Source: JBNPEO01 sp050490315 | GTDB lineage: Bacteria; Actinomycetota; Actinomycetes; Actinomycetales; Micrococcaceae | Assembly: GCF_050490315.1 (NCBI RefSeq) | Contig: NZ_JBNPEO010000001.1 | Coordinates: 726,824 to 790,823, forward strand | Direction of reading: 5' to 3' | DNA length: 64,000 bases | Shown: positions 36,366-44,901 of the stretch, piece by piece | Layout: every line of letters begins with the position of its first letter | Position numbering within the stretch: position 1 is the first letter of the stretch | Translations under genes and position numbers: made by a program | Notes under the pieces: generated by a model | Databases searched by the model: none | Seen by the model: the letters and a program-made list of their open reading frames with translations, nothing else | What the model was told of the DNA's origin: nothing

Positions 36366-38403
36366 CTCCGTAGCTGCCGCCCAACCCGGCGTATTCACCC
36401 CCGGCGAGCCGGTCTGGGCACTGGAAAAGGACGGACCCCGCTACGGCCAGCACGTCTGGGACTTCGGCCGCCTCATCAAACGGATAGGCGAGGGGGAGCG
36501 CAGGATCGATTTCATCGAAATCCCGGATGGCTATCGCGCTGATGCCGCAGACCTGCTGATGGTCCTCGCCCAACCCGACCACCCGGCCGTCGTCGAGGCG
36601 GGAGTTGTTCGCCGCGCTGATCCCGCCCCGACCCACACCGTTTACGGCACCTACCTGCACCTTCGCACCTTCGCCCAGTGGGGCAAGGCCCGCTCCCTAG
36701 CGTCATTCAGGGCCTGGCGGCAGCAGGACTGCGACGATTTCCTGGCCGATCTTGAGTCCGGACGACACCGCGAGAACGCGCACGGGGTGTCGCCATCTAC
36801 GATCCGTAGCTATCTGGAAGTGCTTAAACTGCTTTACGACTGCCGAGCCATGCTGCCTGATGGCTTGTCCTTCCGGCCATGGGGCGCGCGGACCGCCAAT
36901 GAGATCTCCGGCGCAGGCGATGGCCGAGGTGTCGAGAATGGGAACGCGCCGCTCGGGTGGGACCTGTGGGCACCGCTGGTCGCCTCGTCGTGGGCGATTG
37001 TGGACCAATGGTCCGTCGACATCATCGCCGCCGTTTATGCCCGACAGAATCTTCCGCCGCAGGCCTCCGGACCAGGCGGCACGAACGCCCTGAGCATTAT
37101 CAAAGCTTGGGATGCAAACGATGGGAAGCTGCCGCTGCATACCGGCTTCGGCCGGAGCCCCGGCCGGCGCGGCCAACCAAACGTGTCGATGCTATGCAGA
37201 GTGCTGCGCATACACGACTCCGTCCTCAACCGGGCTAACCACAACTACCGTCAGGAGGCGGCAGACCTGCTGGCCGCCGCGGCCGTTGACGCTCGCCGCG
37301 CAGTCTTTGGGGGACTGGTCGAGCCTTCAGTCCTAGTTGCTCAAGCGGATGGTACCCGGAACCCGTGGGTAGCCGAGATCGGCCTAGGCGAGACCGAGCG
37401 CTTCGTCAGCGTGCTGCGTGCTGCGTGCTACGTCATCATCGCTTGCCTGACTGGGATGCGGGACGGTGAAATTCAGGAACTGAGACGTGACTCTGCGACC
37501 ACCCGGGACGGTTTGCCTGCTCTGGCGAGCATCGAGCACAAGGGCAATGACACCCTGGACGGGGAAGCACGTGCGTGGTGGGCTCCCCAACCTGTAATCC
37601 GCGCGTGCCAAGTACTGGCCGCCGTCAGTCCGCACCCCGTCTACTTATTCGCGCGCAGTGCCACAAACGCCGGCGCCTACGCCGGCGACCGGGACCTTCC
37701 CCGCCTCATAGCCTTCGTCAACGGCGATCCGCAGACCCGCCCCGGTCGGGGCGCCGGCCTGGGCCTTCGTCCGATCAACACCACAGATTCCGACAGCATC
37801 AATGCGGACACGCTGCGCCGATCTTTCGCGGTCTACTCTACGACCAAACCCGGTGCCGAACTGGGCCTGGGCATCCAACTGGGCCACTCAGCCTGGCGCA
37901 TGACCAGCGGGTACTTCAGCGACGGCCAACAGCAAGCAGTTAAGCATTTGGACGCTACCCGCAAAGTCATTCTTCGTAAGCAGGTCGCCGCGCTTATTGC
38001 GGACACAGCCCCAGTCGCCGGGCCAGCCGCCCGGCACATCGAGGCCTTCCGCGCTCAGGTCATCGCCGACCCATCCCGCGCCGACCACATCGCCGATACT
38101 GTCGCGGACCGTTACCACCTTGGTATCACGAATGACTGTATGTGGAATGTCGCCACCAGCGGCTGCGGAACCGACGGCCCGCACCTGAATGACCACATCT
38201 GTATAGGGGTTGATTGCTTTAACGCCCTCCTAAGGCAGGCACACACCCCCGTCCTCAGAGATGGAATCGCCCGACTTGACGGTTACCTTGACCGGGAAGG
38301 AGGAAACGCGGACCTACGCGCAACAAAGCAGCAGGACCGGGCGAACCTTGTCCGCGTCCTCCGCGACCTCGGCGACGACGCGTCCGCCCCGATGGAGGAA
38401 TGA
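36352..38403 (+). CDS. Third gene of the cassette, large tyrosine recombinase-like protein
   Basis: The protein is 683 residues from ATG 36352, overlapping the previous gene by 14 bases. The core-binding part has STIRSYLEVLKLLYDC; the catalytic part has Arg in TGMRDGEIQELRR, then INADTLRRSFAVY (HxxR box with His replaced), LGIQLGHSAWRMTSGYF with LGH and a candidate Tyr. A C-terminal Cys/His cluster (NDCMWN, GCGTDGPHLNDHICIGVDC) may bind metal. Altered catalytic residues suggest an accessory role or relaxed chemistry. Its stop overlaps the next start (ATGA). Confidence 0.78.
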   Translation: MTKPDSVAAAQPGVFTPGEPVWALEKDGPRYGQHVWDFGRLIKRIGEGERRIDFIEIPDGYRADAADLLMVLAQPDHPAVVEAGVVRRADPAPTHTVYGTYLHLRTFAQWGKARSLASFRAWRQQDCDDFLADLESGRHRENAHGVSPSTIRSYLEVLKLLYDCRAMLPDGLSFRPWGARTANEISGAGDGRGVENGNAPLGWDLWAPLVASSWAIVDQWSVDIIAAVYARQNLPPQASGPGGTNALSIIKAWDANDGKLPLHTGFGRSPGRRGQPNVSMLCRVLRIHDSVLNRANHNYRQEAADLLAAAAVDARRAVFGGLVEPSVLVAQADGTRNPWVAEIGLGETERFVSVLRAACYVIIACLTGMRDGEIQELRRDSATTRDGLPALASIEHKGNDTLDGEARAWWAPQPVIRACQVLAAVSPHPVYLFARSATNAGAYAGDRDLPRLIAFVNGDPQTRPGRGAGLGLRPINTTDSDSINADTLRRSFAVYSTTKPGAELGLGIQLGHSAWRMTSGYFSDGQQQAVKHLDATRKVILRKQVAALIADTAPVAGPAARHIEAFRAQVIADPSRADHIADTVADRYHLGITNDCMWNVATSGCGTDGPHLNDHICIGVDCFNALLRQAHTPVLRDGIARLDGYLDREGGNADLRATKQQDRANLVRVLRDLGDDASAPMEE

Positions 38404-38831
38404 TGCCTGCGAAGCGCAAACGAGTCTCCGATGACGTGCTCACCCGTGTGTCCGATGCAATCAAGGTACTCTCCGTCGACCAAAACGCGCCACGGACGAA
38501 ACGACAGATTGAAATCCTCAGTGGGCTCGGCCATGACGCAGTGGCCCGCGCTTTCCGGCAAGACGCGACCGAGCCGGACAACCCGTACCGGCTCAATGAG
38601 AAATTCAATCACCTGATCGGCGCACTCGGCAGCGGCAGGCGAAGCCCCGCGGGCGAGGAAAAGCATCAGGACAAACAGAAGATTGCCGAACTCAAACAAC
38701 AGGTCAGCGAGCTCAACCGGCAACTTGACCGGTACGCGATGACCCTCTTCGCCTACTACCTCGAGGACAACCCGCGCACAGAAACGAATGGCGCCGTCTC
38801 CATCCGCCGGCACAGACGACAGCGATCCTGA
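38400..38831 (+). CDS. TnpC-like helper of the recombinase cassette (DUF6262-like)
   Basis: The protein is 143 residues. It has a basic N-terminus, a helical middle (TKRQIEILSGLGHDAVARAF) and a coiled coil (EKHQDKQKIAELKQQVSEL). Small coiled-coil proteins of this kind follow paired recombinases in Tn554-type elements (TnpC), where they help set efficiency or orientation. Coupled by ATGA to the third gene. Confidence 0.7.
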   Translation: MMPAKRKRVSDDVLTRVSDAIKVLSVDQNAPRTKRQIEILSGLGHDAVARAFRQDATEPDNPYRLNEKFNHLIGALGSGRRSPAGEEKHQDKQKIAELKQQVSELNRQLDRYAMTLFAYYLEDNPRTETNGAVSIRRHRRQRS

Positions 38832-39052
38832 CGTCCATCACTAACTCGTGGCCCCCTGACAAGGTCTCAATACAGGATGCCGTGCCACCTGTCGTCGTCG
38901 CCAACGCCATCCGGGCTACCGGGACGTTCCACAGGATCTGCGGGCCTCGTCTGGAACTAAAGTGGAATCTATTGATTTTTCCAAGGCCCTGACACTAGTC
39001 TCAGTGACACTTGCTTGCCGGCGAATCGTTCTAATGAACCACGTCGAAAAGG

Positions 39053-39781
39053 ATGCGTCAGATGTCTGATATTTCAAACGACCCGCAGGGATGCAAGTAC
39101 GCACATGTCGATGTCCCACCGCCATGTAACTACAAGCCCGCTGAGTGCGACTGTGACCCTCGGCAGGACGTGGACGGGTCCGAGCACTCCAAAGGTGCCG
39201 CGCCTGTCCCAGCCTTCCTCGGCCCCATTTACCTGGAAGCAATCCGGCACGAGACTAAGCGTCTCCGTACGCAGCCCCGCCACCGAACTAGTGCCTTACT
39301 GGCCCACAGCCTGAAACACATCCTGGCGCTGATTGACAGAACTTCGCTCCGGGGAAAGCGGGACTATGCCCTGCTCCTGATGGGATTCGCGGGAGCCCTT
39401 CGGCCGAGCGCGATGACGAGGCTGACGGCTGGCCAGTTCCGCCACAGGCGAGGCACAACCCCTTTTTCGGTGCAAGTTTGCGGAAAACGGTCGGCGCAAA
39501 TCGTACTTTTCCGCCGTGGCCGGTCCCGTGACACCGACCCCCTATTTGCACTGCACGAGTGGCTGGCGGCGACCGACATCCGGGACGATGAGGCGCTGTT
39601 TCAGCATATTGCCCCGGGCGGCGGTATGACGAGCGGTGAAGCCCTGGCGGCCGCCGATGTAGGGAGGATCATCAGGAGGCGGGCTGCCGATGCAGGCTTG
39701 GATAATCCGTACCTGACTGGTCACAGTCTCCGTCGTGGACATTTGATCACGATGTGGGCCGAAGGCGCCGTGGAGCTGTGA
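39053..39781 (+). pseudogene. Truncated tyrosine recombinase
   Basis: The open frame encodes 242 residues (internal ATG at 39062 is an alternative start). It contains the first part of a catalytic domain: LRGKRDYALLLMGFAGALRPSAM with the catalytic Arg, and LTGHSLRRGHLI as HxxR. It then stops at TGA 39779 before the LGH and tyrosine boxes, so it lacks the nucleophile and should be inactive. It is probably the relic of an older integration. Confidence 0.7.
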
Positions 39782-39980
39782 GCTGACGTTTCGAGAGGCC
39801 GGATGGCCTGCTTCATGCCGGTTCACGCCTTCTCGGTGCCTGCGGTTGGGTTGCCTGCTGGCACCGCGATGGCGTCTTCAGTGACAGATCGATAAGAACA
39901 TGCGAGGTTCTGCGACCTTCGTTGTTTCGATTGCCGGCGGCGAGGTGTGGGATGCCATGCACTCCAGGATGTGCCATGAC

Positions 39981-40244
39981 CTACTCAGGTGGTGCTACCG
40001 CTGCATTGAGGAGGTCTCCCGGCCTCACACTAAGTACCTCCGCGATCCCGACAAGAGTTGAAGCCCTGGGGTTGGAGCCGGGCAGGGGGTCTCGAGGTGA
40101 TCCTCGGCCCGCCTCTATTAGCTGCATTTGGTTCTTCGTTATCCCGGCAAGGTGTGCGAGGGATTCCTGCGTTAGACCGTTCAGCAATCTCAGCTCTCGG
40201 ATCCGTCGTCCGAGTTGGAGAGAGTGTTGCTTGGTCCAAGGCAT
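39981..40244 (-). CDS. XRE-family transcriptional regulator
   Basis: The protein is 87 residues, nearly all one HTH_3 domain: LGRRIRELRLLNGLTQESLAHLAGITKNQMQLIEAG, here given as landmarks LGRRIRELR (residue 11) and LTQESLAHLAGITKNQ (residue 24). It is divergent from a decayed gene and GIY-YIG gene, and a palindrome lies just upstream of its start, so autoregulation is plausible. Confidence 0.82.
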   Translation of the reverse strand: MPWTKQHSLQLGRRIRELRLLNGLTQESLAHLAGITKNQMQLIEAGRGSPRDPLPGSNPRASTLVGIAEVLSVRPGDLLNAAVAPPE

Positions 40245-40247
40245 GCA

Positions 40248-40276
40248 TTGAACATGTCAATATGGCCCAATATAAT
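40248..40276 (+). promoter_or_regulatory. Plus-strand promoter overlapping an XRE operator-like palindrome
   Basis: TTGAAC (40248-40253), 17-bp spacer and TATAAT (40271-40276) form a near-consensus sigma-70 promoter. TTGAACATGTCAA (40248-40260) is an imperfect palindrome (TTGA-N5-TCAA) over the -35 box and next to the XRE start at 40244, a sensible binding site for that regulator. Confidence 0.65.
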
Positions 40277-40313
40277 CGACCCTATATATAAGGATTTCGC
40301 AGCTGGGGATGTG

Positions 40314-41019
40314 ATGTTCGTTCCACAGCGTGTGGCTGTCAGTTGAAGGCATAGTCCGACCGACTGGCGGACAACAGCTCCTCAGGCCGTGGCATCACTA
40401 GGAAGAGGACCGGCAGTGGTTCAACTCGGCGTTGGGCGGTTGGTGGAAACTCTGCAGACGGGTCGGGGGACCGCTTTCGACCGGGTCTGGATGGCCGAAA
40501 ACACTGCCATGGGGCTTGCTGGGCGAGCGGACCTTTATCTGATCGTGCGGGTGGCCCCCGGCAGCACGATGCGCGTGTCCGGGCGGGAGAAGCCGAAGGC
40601 AGACTACGCCCTGATCCCGGTCGCCAGCCTCCGGCGGGAGGGGGCAACCCTGCCCCTGCTGGCCATCGGCAGATGGAGCTCGGCCAACCCGATGCCCTGC
40701 TCCTCGACGTGCGCAGGGACGGCATTCCCACGGTCCGGGTCGTTTCGATTGAACGGCGTGACGAGGGATGAGACAGCCATGGCTTACTGCTTGGATGTGG
40801 AGGTCAGGGGAGTGGTGGACCACCGAGGTGCCAAGGGCCCCTTGACTGGTCACCCAGACGGGTCTTGTCTACGAGGTGGTCGGTGGGGTCGCCGCGGAGT
40901 GCAAGCCCCTGACCGGCGAACTACCGGAACCCTTCCTGGTGGGGCTGGAGGTGGACGGCAGTTCGTGGCTGCACCGGACGCCGTGGCTTGCGCGGCGCAC
41001 GTGGAATGAAATGTGGTGA
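40314..41019 (+). pseudogene. Decayed gene upstream of the GIY-YIG gene
   Basis: A frame starting at ATG 40314 (MFVPQRVAVS) hits TGA at 40344, continues in frame (RADLYLIVRVAPGS, YALIPVASLRREG) to about 40670, resumes in a second frame (ELGQPDALLLDVRRDGIP) and ends in a third (FLVGLEVDGSSWLHRTPW) at TGA 41017. One nonsense codon and two frame changes make it a pseudogene. It follows the strong promoter at 40248 and ends four bases before the next start, so it was once the first gene of that unit. Original function is unknown. Confidence 0.55.
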
Positions 41020-41022
41020 GTC

Positions 41023-41751
41023 ATGGAGCCGGTTGAAAGCGCCAGCCAAGAGCCGTTGGGATACAGGTACGAGGGCAGACGCCTCACGCCGCAGGTCATG
41101 GCAGACCTTGCCAGGAACCTAGTGCCGGAACCGGTCTTCCGTCGCACGGCACTGGGAAAGATCCGTGAGTACCACCTGGCAAGAGGCGGCGCGCCGACCG
41201 AGACGGACATCGTGACCTTGATCAAGAAGGCTTTGACCATACTGGCCCGTGCGGGATTGCTTGAGGGCGCGGGAAAGCCCGGCTGGTGGCGATGGCGGCC
41301 AGGGGCAAACTTCCCGGGCCGCCTGCAGATTGGCTCCGGCTCCTGGCCCACGTCCGGCGTCTTTGTGGGGGGTGAGGTCGAAATGGCCAATCAGGGAACC
41401 AGCGAGGGCCAGGGGGCCGGCCGCGTGTACGTCTACTACTTCCCCACCTACAAGGAGTTGGCCATCCGAAAGAGGGAAGCGCGGTGGCCGGTGAAGGTCG
41501 GAATGACGTACGCCGGCAATTCCTCTATCCGCGTCTTGAACCAACAGGGCACCGTTATGCCTGAAGCTCCCGTGGTCGGCTACGAATTCCTGACGAACGC
41601 ACCCCGCAAATTGGAACAGGGCCTGCATGCCATCCTCCACTGCAGGGGCCAGCAGCTGGTTGATGCCCCGGGGACAGAATGGTTCCTCTCCAGCCCGGAC
41701 GAAATCAAGGAGATCGTGGACTGGGTGATTGGCCCCGAATCGCAGTGTTAG
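41023..41751 (+). CDS. GIY-YIG / T5orf172-like nuclease-domain protein
   Basis: The protein is 242 residues. Residues 1-95 are helical and end in a basic WWRWRPG, perhaps a winged-helix DNA-binding part. From residue 133 it reads GRVYVYYFPTY, then WPVKVGMTYAGNSSIRV, LEQGLHAILHCRGQQL and APGTEWFL, which follows the GIY-YIG fold as in T5orf172/MUG113 proteins (Tyr motif, Lys-Val-Gly, Glu in an alpha-helix, terminal Glu-Trp-Phe). Such proteins are found in phages and mobile islands. Whether it cuts DNA is unknown. Confidence 0.7.
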   Translation: MEPVESASQEPLGYRYEGRRLTPQVMADLARNLVPEPVFRRTALGKIREYHLARGGAPTETDIVTLIKKALTILARAGLLEGAGKPGWWRWRPGANFPGRLQIGSGSWPTSGVFVGGEVEMANQGTSEGQGAGRVYVYYFPTYKELAIRKREARWPVKVGMTYAGNSSIRVLNQQGTVMPEAPVVGYEFLTNAPRKLEQGLHAILHCRGQQLVDAPGTEWFLSSPDEIKEIVDWVIGPESQC

Positions 41752-42299
41752 GTCGCGGCGTTGACGCCAGTGAGTCCGTTTGAGGGGACCTCGGAGCGGG
41801 ACAGGCAACGCATTTACCTCCTCGTGGCCCTGACCGCGTAGTACTGGCACGCGCCGGTCCGGACCAGCGCAAGTTGCAGTAATTGGCCGACTTGGCGCAT
41901 TTGCTGGGGGCCGGGGAGGATCCGTTCATGATCGAGGCGACGCCTTGAAGGCGCTGCTGGTTCGGACCAGAGACGGTAGCGGCCAGAAGCTTTGTTAGCC
42001 GCCCAGGATCCGATCAGGGGAGTGCTGTAGTTCCGACTCCGGAACCGGCCGGCGTTCGCATCTAGTTAGGCGTGCCAAATCTGCTGTGATGGCCACGGAC
42101 GAGGGGGAGAGCTTTGAGTCCCTTTTCACGGATCCCACCCTGGCATTGCGTGCCGCGTGAATCTCCTGACAACCATGGGAGAAAGTACGCCTCAGGTGTG
42201 CCGGAGAAGGCCGCCTGGGGCCGCATAATCTCATCTGATCCCCGGCCACCACAGAGTGATCAAACCAGAGCCAGGCATCTGTGCCGTAGGGTCATCATC
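41752..42299. other. Gene-free stretch, probably decayed coding DNA
   Basis: A 548-bp stretch with short frames only. A high-GC3 frame from 41761 (TPVSPFEGTSERDRQRIY) ends after 26 codons at TAG, suggesting residual coding sequence. No RNA gene or repeat seen. Confidence 0.4.
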
Positions 42300-43286
42300 A
42301 TGTTGAACGAAGGCCATGTTTTTGCGAATGCTTCTGATTGGCTGTACGAAGCAGTTAGCAGCTCAAACGGGGATGTGCTGCTGGCCAGCCCTTATCTGTC
42401 CTTTGACGTGTGCAGGAAGTTGGCCGCCGCCGCTGCCCGTAATGAGGCTTCCTGGCGGCTCTTCACGTGCCTAGATCCAACCGCCGTGGCGAACGGCTAC
42501 CTGTCCGTGGAGGGGTTGAAGGCTCTGATGAAGAGTGGGGTAAAAGTCAGCCATGTCGACCGCCTGCACGCCAAGACCTTCGTCGTCGGCAGCCGAGGTT
42601 TCATGGGATCTGCAAACCTCACCGGTGCCGGCCTGGGAAGTTCGGCGGCGTCTAATCTCGAAATGGGAGTTGATCTTACCTCCAGCCAAGTCGAGGCTGT
42701 CAGGCGCAACATCAGCGCATGGCCTAGTCGCGACGCAACTTCTGCGGATCTTCAGAAGCTGTCCGTCCAGGCGCGCCGCCTTACCAAGGCCCTATCGCCT
42801 GCTTCACGTGAGCTGGATACTGATTCCGCGCTGGCGCTGGTTGAGCAGCTGCTGGCGGATGCCCGCGACGAAACACGAAAGCTGTGGCTCAAGGGCGAGT
42901 ACGGCGCACCGGCTTTAGAGCAATGGCGGAAAGATTGGTTCTTTGGGAGCCCCCGGATGGGCAACGGCAGGGGAGAAGGGCGGCCGAGTATCAAACCCCG
43001 CGACCTGGTCATCATTTGCGCGCAGACCCGTGATTGCTATGCGATCGTGGAAGTAACCTCGGATCCGGAGAAGCTGCCTGCTGACTACTGCGAGCTCAGG
43101 GGCGATGAAGCATCACGTTGGCCTTGGGTGAGCCGCACCAAACCACGCTTCGTGCCGGATCAGGTACTGGAGCTCAAGGCCCAGGAGCTCGTTGCCAGCA
43201 CCGGAGGTCTGCAGAACGGTCACATGAAGCTGGAGTTCGATGAATTCACAGCAGGCGTGAGGGCCCTTGGACGGCTTGTCACTTAG
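42300..43286 (+). CDS. Phospholipase D-like domain protein
   Basis: The protein is 328 residues from ATG 42300 (an open frame extends upstream without coding character). One HKD-type motif lies at H90: LHAKTFVVGSRGFMGSANLT, given here as HAKTFVVG and GSANLTGAGLG. The rest of the N-terminal half (VLLASPYLSFDVCRKL) is the PLD alpha/beta fold. The C-terminal half is unrecognised. With one HKD motif it would need to dimerise, as in BfiI or Nuc-type nucleases, so DNA cleavage is possible. Confidence 0.72.
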   Translation: MLNEGHVFANASDWLYEAVSSSNGDVLLASPYLSFDVCRKLAAAAARNEASWRLFTCLDPTAVANGYLSVEGLKALMKSGVKVSHVDRLHAKTFVVGSRGFMGSANLTGAGLGSSAASNLEMGVDLTSSQVEAVRRNISAWPSRDATSADLQKLSVQARRLTKALSPASRELDTDSALALVEQLLADARDETRKLWLKGEYGAPALEQWRKDWFFGSPRMGNGRGEGRPSIKPRDLVIICAQTRDCYAIVEVTSDPEKLPADYCELRGDEASRWPWVSRTKPRFVPDQVLELKAQELVASTGGLQNGHMKLEFDEFTAGVRALGRLVT

Positions 43287-43408
43287 CAGATTGACCTGGC
43301 GATGCACCTCGCTAATTGAAACCAAAGCCGAAGCGCACTATCAACTCATCGTTGGCCCGGGGTATTGCATTGCCCTCATGCAGGATCTTCAGCGGTCCCT
43401 CGGCCGTC

Positions 43409-43722
43409 ATGAGCGACGACGGGCAGATGGCTTTCGGCGACATCACCCGGAAGCCCGAAAGGAGCTCGGGTGGTCGCAGGCGGAGCGTGGCGAGACATCA
43501 GGCGTTTTCCCGACCGACTATCGCCCGGGTAGAAGCCAACCATGATGTGATGACGGCGGCGATTGCCAAGACTGCCCGGGCCCTGGGCACACCCTGGAAT
43601 CGAAGGCCGTGCGTGACGAGCTGCAGCAACCAGCCGGAGGTCATCGAGGCGGCAGTTGAGCCTCCATATGGCAATGTAGTGTGGTTGGGCGCAGCGCATC
43701 ACGCAGCTGCCGGGGGACAGGA
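43409..43722 (+). pseudogene. Frameshifted XRE-family regulator
   Basis: Reading MSDDGQMAFGDITR in one frame, RKELGWSQAERGETSGV in another and RPTIARVEANHDVMTAAIAK in the first again reconstructs one continuous HTH_3 domain. Two compensating single-base shifts, near 43457 and 43508, break it. The frame stays open to 43762, overlapping the next gene's start. Confidence 0.6.
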
Positions 43723-44553
43723 GTGTCGTTGGCAAGGCCGAAGTGGATCTGGGAAACGGTAAAGCTCGTCACAGGGCTGATCGCTTCGGTGACCGTGCAG
43801 TTAGCCAAGTCGCCCGACCGGCCCATGCCTGGCTACACCCCGCCGGGGCCGGCGGATCCCGGGAAAATGCTGCCGACGATAATGGGCGTTGCCCAGGCTG
43901 ACTGGGTTGTGGCATCTGCCTGGGCTGGTTCTGTCGCTGCTGCTGTGGTGGCCTTGGACGGCGCCTTGGGCCTCGTTCGTGAATCCCGGCGCAAAATCAC
44001 CGAGGAGAAGAACAAGGACATTGAGAAAACAGTTCTCGGTGTTCTGAGGGTGCTCTCGCGGCATGCGGAGATCGACATTCTGTGTCTGGGCGGCACGGTT
44101 TTCGAGCACAAGAAAAAGTTCTGGGGTGGCTTCAAACTGAAGACGCTGCTCAGGTACCGACTTGATGACTACCCGCCGCCCTCGGGTATCAAATGGCAGG
44201 GTGCAAAGGGGGCCATCGGCTACGCCGTCGAGAAAAGGACGTCCGTCCATGCCGACTGGGTTCCGTATTCAGCGGCTTTGAATGCCGGTGAGGACGTGCT
44301 GGCTTCTATTCCCCAGGATCAACGCTTCGGTTTCGGGGACGACGAACTGAAGATGATGGTCAAAAACTATTACGAGAGCCTGGCCACACCCATAATGTCA
44401 GACGATGGCAGTAAGGTCCTGGGTATCTTGGCAGTGGATATTCCCTACCGGGACGCTTTCACGCACGAGCAGTCGGTTCTCGGTGATGCCCAGATACAGC
44501 AAAACCTGCTGACCAGCGCGGCCGCTGTTCTCGCCCGGGCGATGAAACGATAA
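43723..44553 (+). CDS. Membrane-anchored GAF-like protein of unknown function
   Basis: The protein is 276 residues from GTG 43723. Two weakly hydrophobic segments (about 12-27 and 62-80) suggest a membrane anchor; a helical linker follows (RESRRKITEEKNKDIEKTVL). Residues 110-270 resemble a GAF-type sensor: QGAKGAIGYAVEK (the GxxG helix), a later VLGILAVDIPY strand and an AFTHEQSVL helix. No effector domain is visible. A gene for a 66-residue basic protein follows 24 bases later with a strong RBS, so the two probably work together. Function not recognised. Confidence 0.65.
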   Translation: MSLARPKWIWETVKLVTGLIASVTVQLAKSPDRPMPGYTPPGPADPGKMLPTIMGVAQADWVVASAWAGSVAAAVVALDGALGLVRESRRKITEEKNKDIEKTVLGVLRVLSRHAEIDILCLGGTVFEHKKKFWGGFKLKTLLRYRLDDYPPPSGIKWQGAKGAIGYAVEKRTSVHADWVPYSAALNAGEDVLASIPQDQRFGFGDDELKMMVKNYYESLATPIMSDDGSKVLGILAVDIPYRDAFTHEQSVLGDAQIQQNLLTSAAAVLARAMKR

Positions 44554-44577
44554 GATAAACAGTAGAAGGAGGCTCCG

Positions 44578-44778
44578 ATGACTCATCAGATCCCGGCCCG
44601 CAAGCCCTTGGACAGCGCCATCTTCTTCAAGACCATGCGTGGGCTGCACCCCTCCGAGAAGCAGCTCGAAGACCTTGAGGTCGTCGAGAAGCAGGCACAG
44701 GTCCGTGATCGCATCGGCCTAAAAGACTCCGTCCAAGCGACCTTGAAGAAGGGCCGTAGGTCGATCAAGCGGTTCTGA
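44578..44778 (+). CDS. Small basic hypothetical protein
   Basis: The protein is 66 residues with a strong RBS (AGAAGGAGG). It is helical and charged, with a Lys/Arg-rich end (TLKKGRRSIKRF). No known family. It lies 24 bases after the GAF-like gene and is the probable second gene of a two-gene unit. Confidence 0.6.
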   Translation: MTHQIPARKPLDSAIFFKTMRGLHPSEKQLEDLEVVEKQAQVRDRIGLKDSVQATLKKGRRSIKRF

Positions 44779-44901
44779 TGGCGATGGCTTTCGAGCCCTC
44801 GGGAATCAAAGCTTCTGCGCGCGTTTGCGCGCTCTCATAGTCAGAGCGGTGGCGCTGACGGAGGCCCGACGTTCTCTGCTGCTTCGACGTTCAGGACATC
44901 T

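Noticed and set aside
41119..41850. 243-codon minus-strand frame opposite the GIY-YIG gene
   Set aside because: The plus strand gives recognisable GIY-YIG landmarks and a good position after its upstream partner; the minus frame has none.
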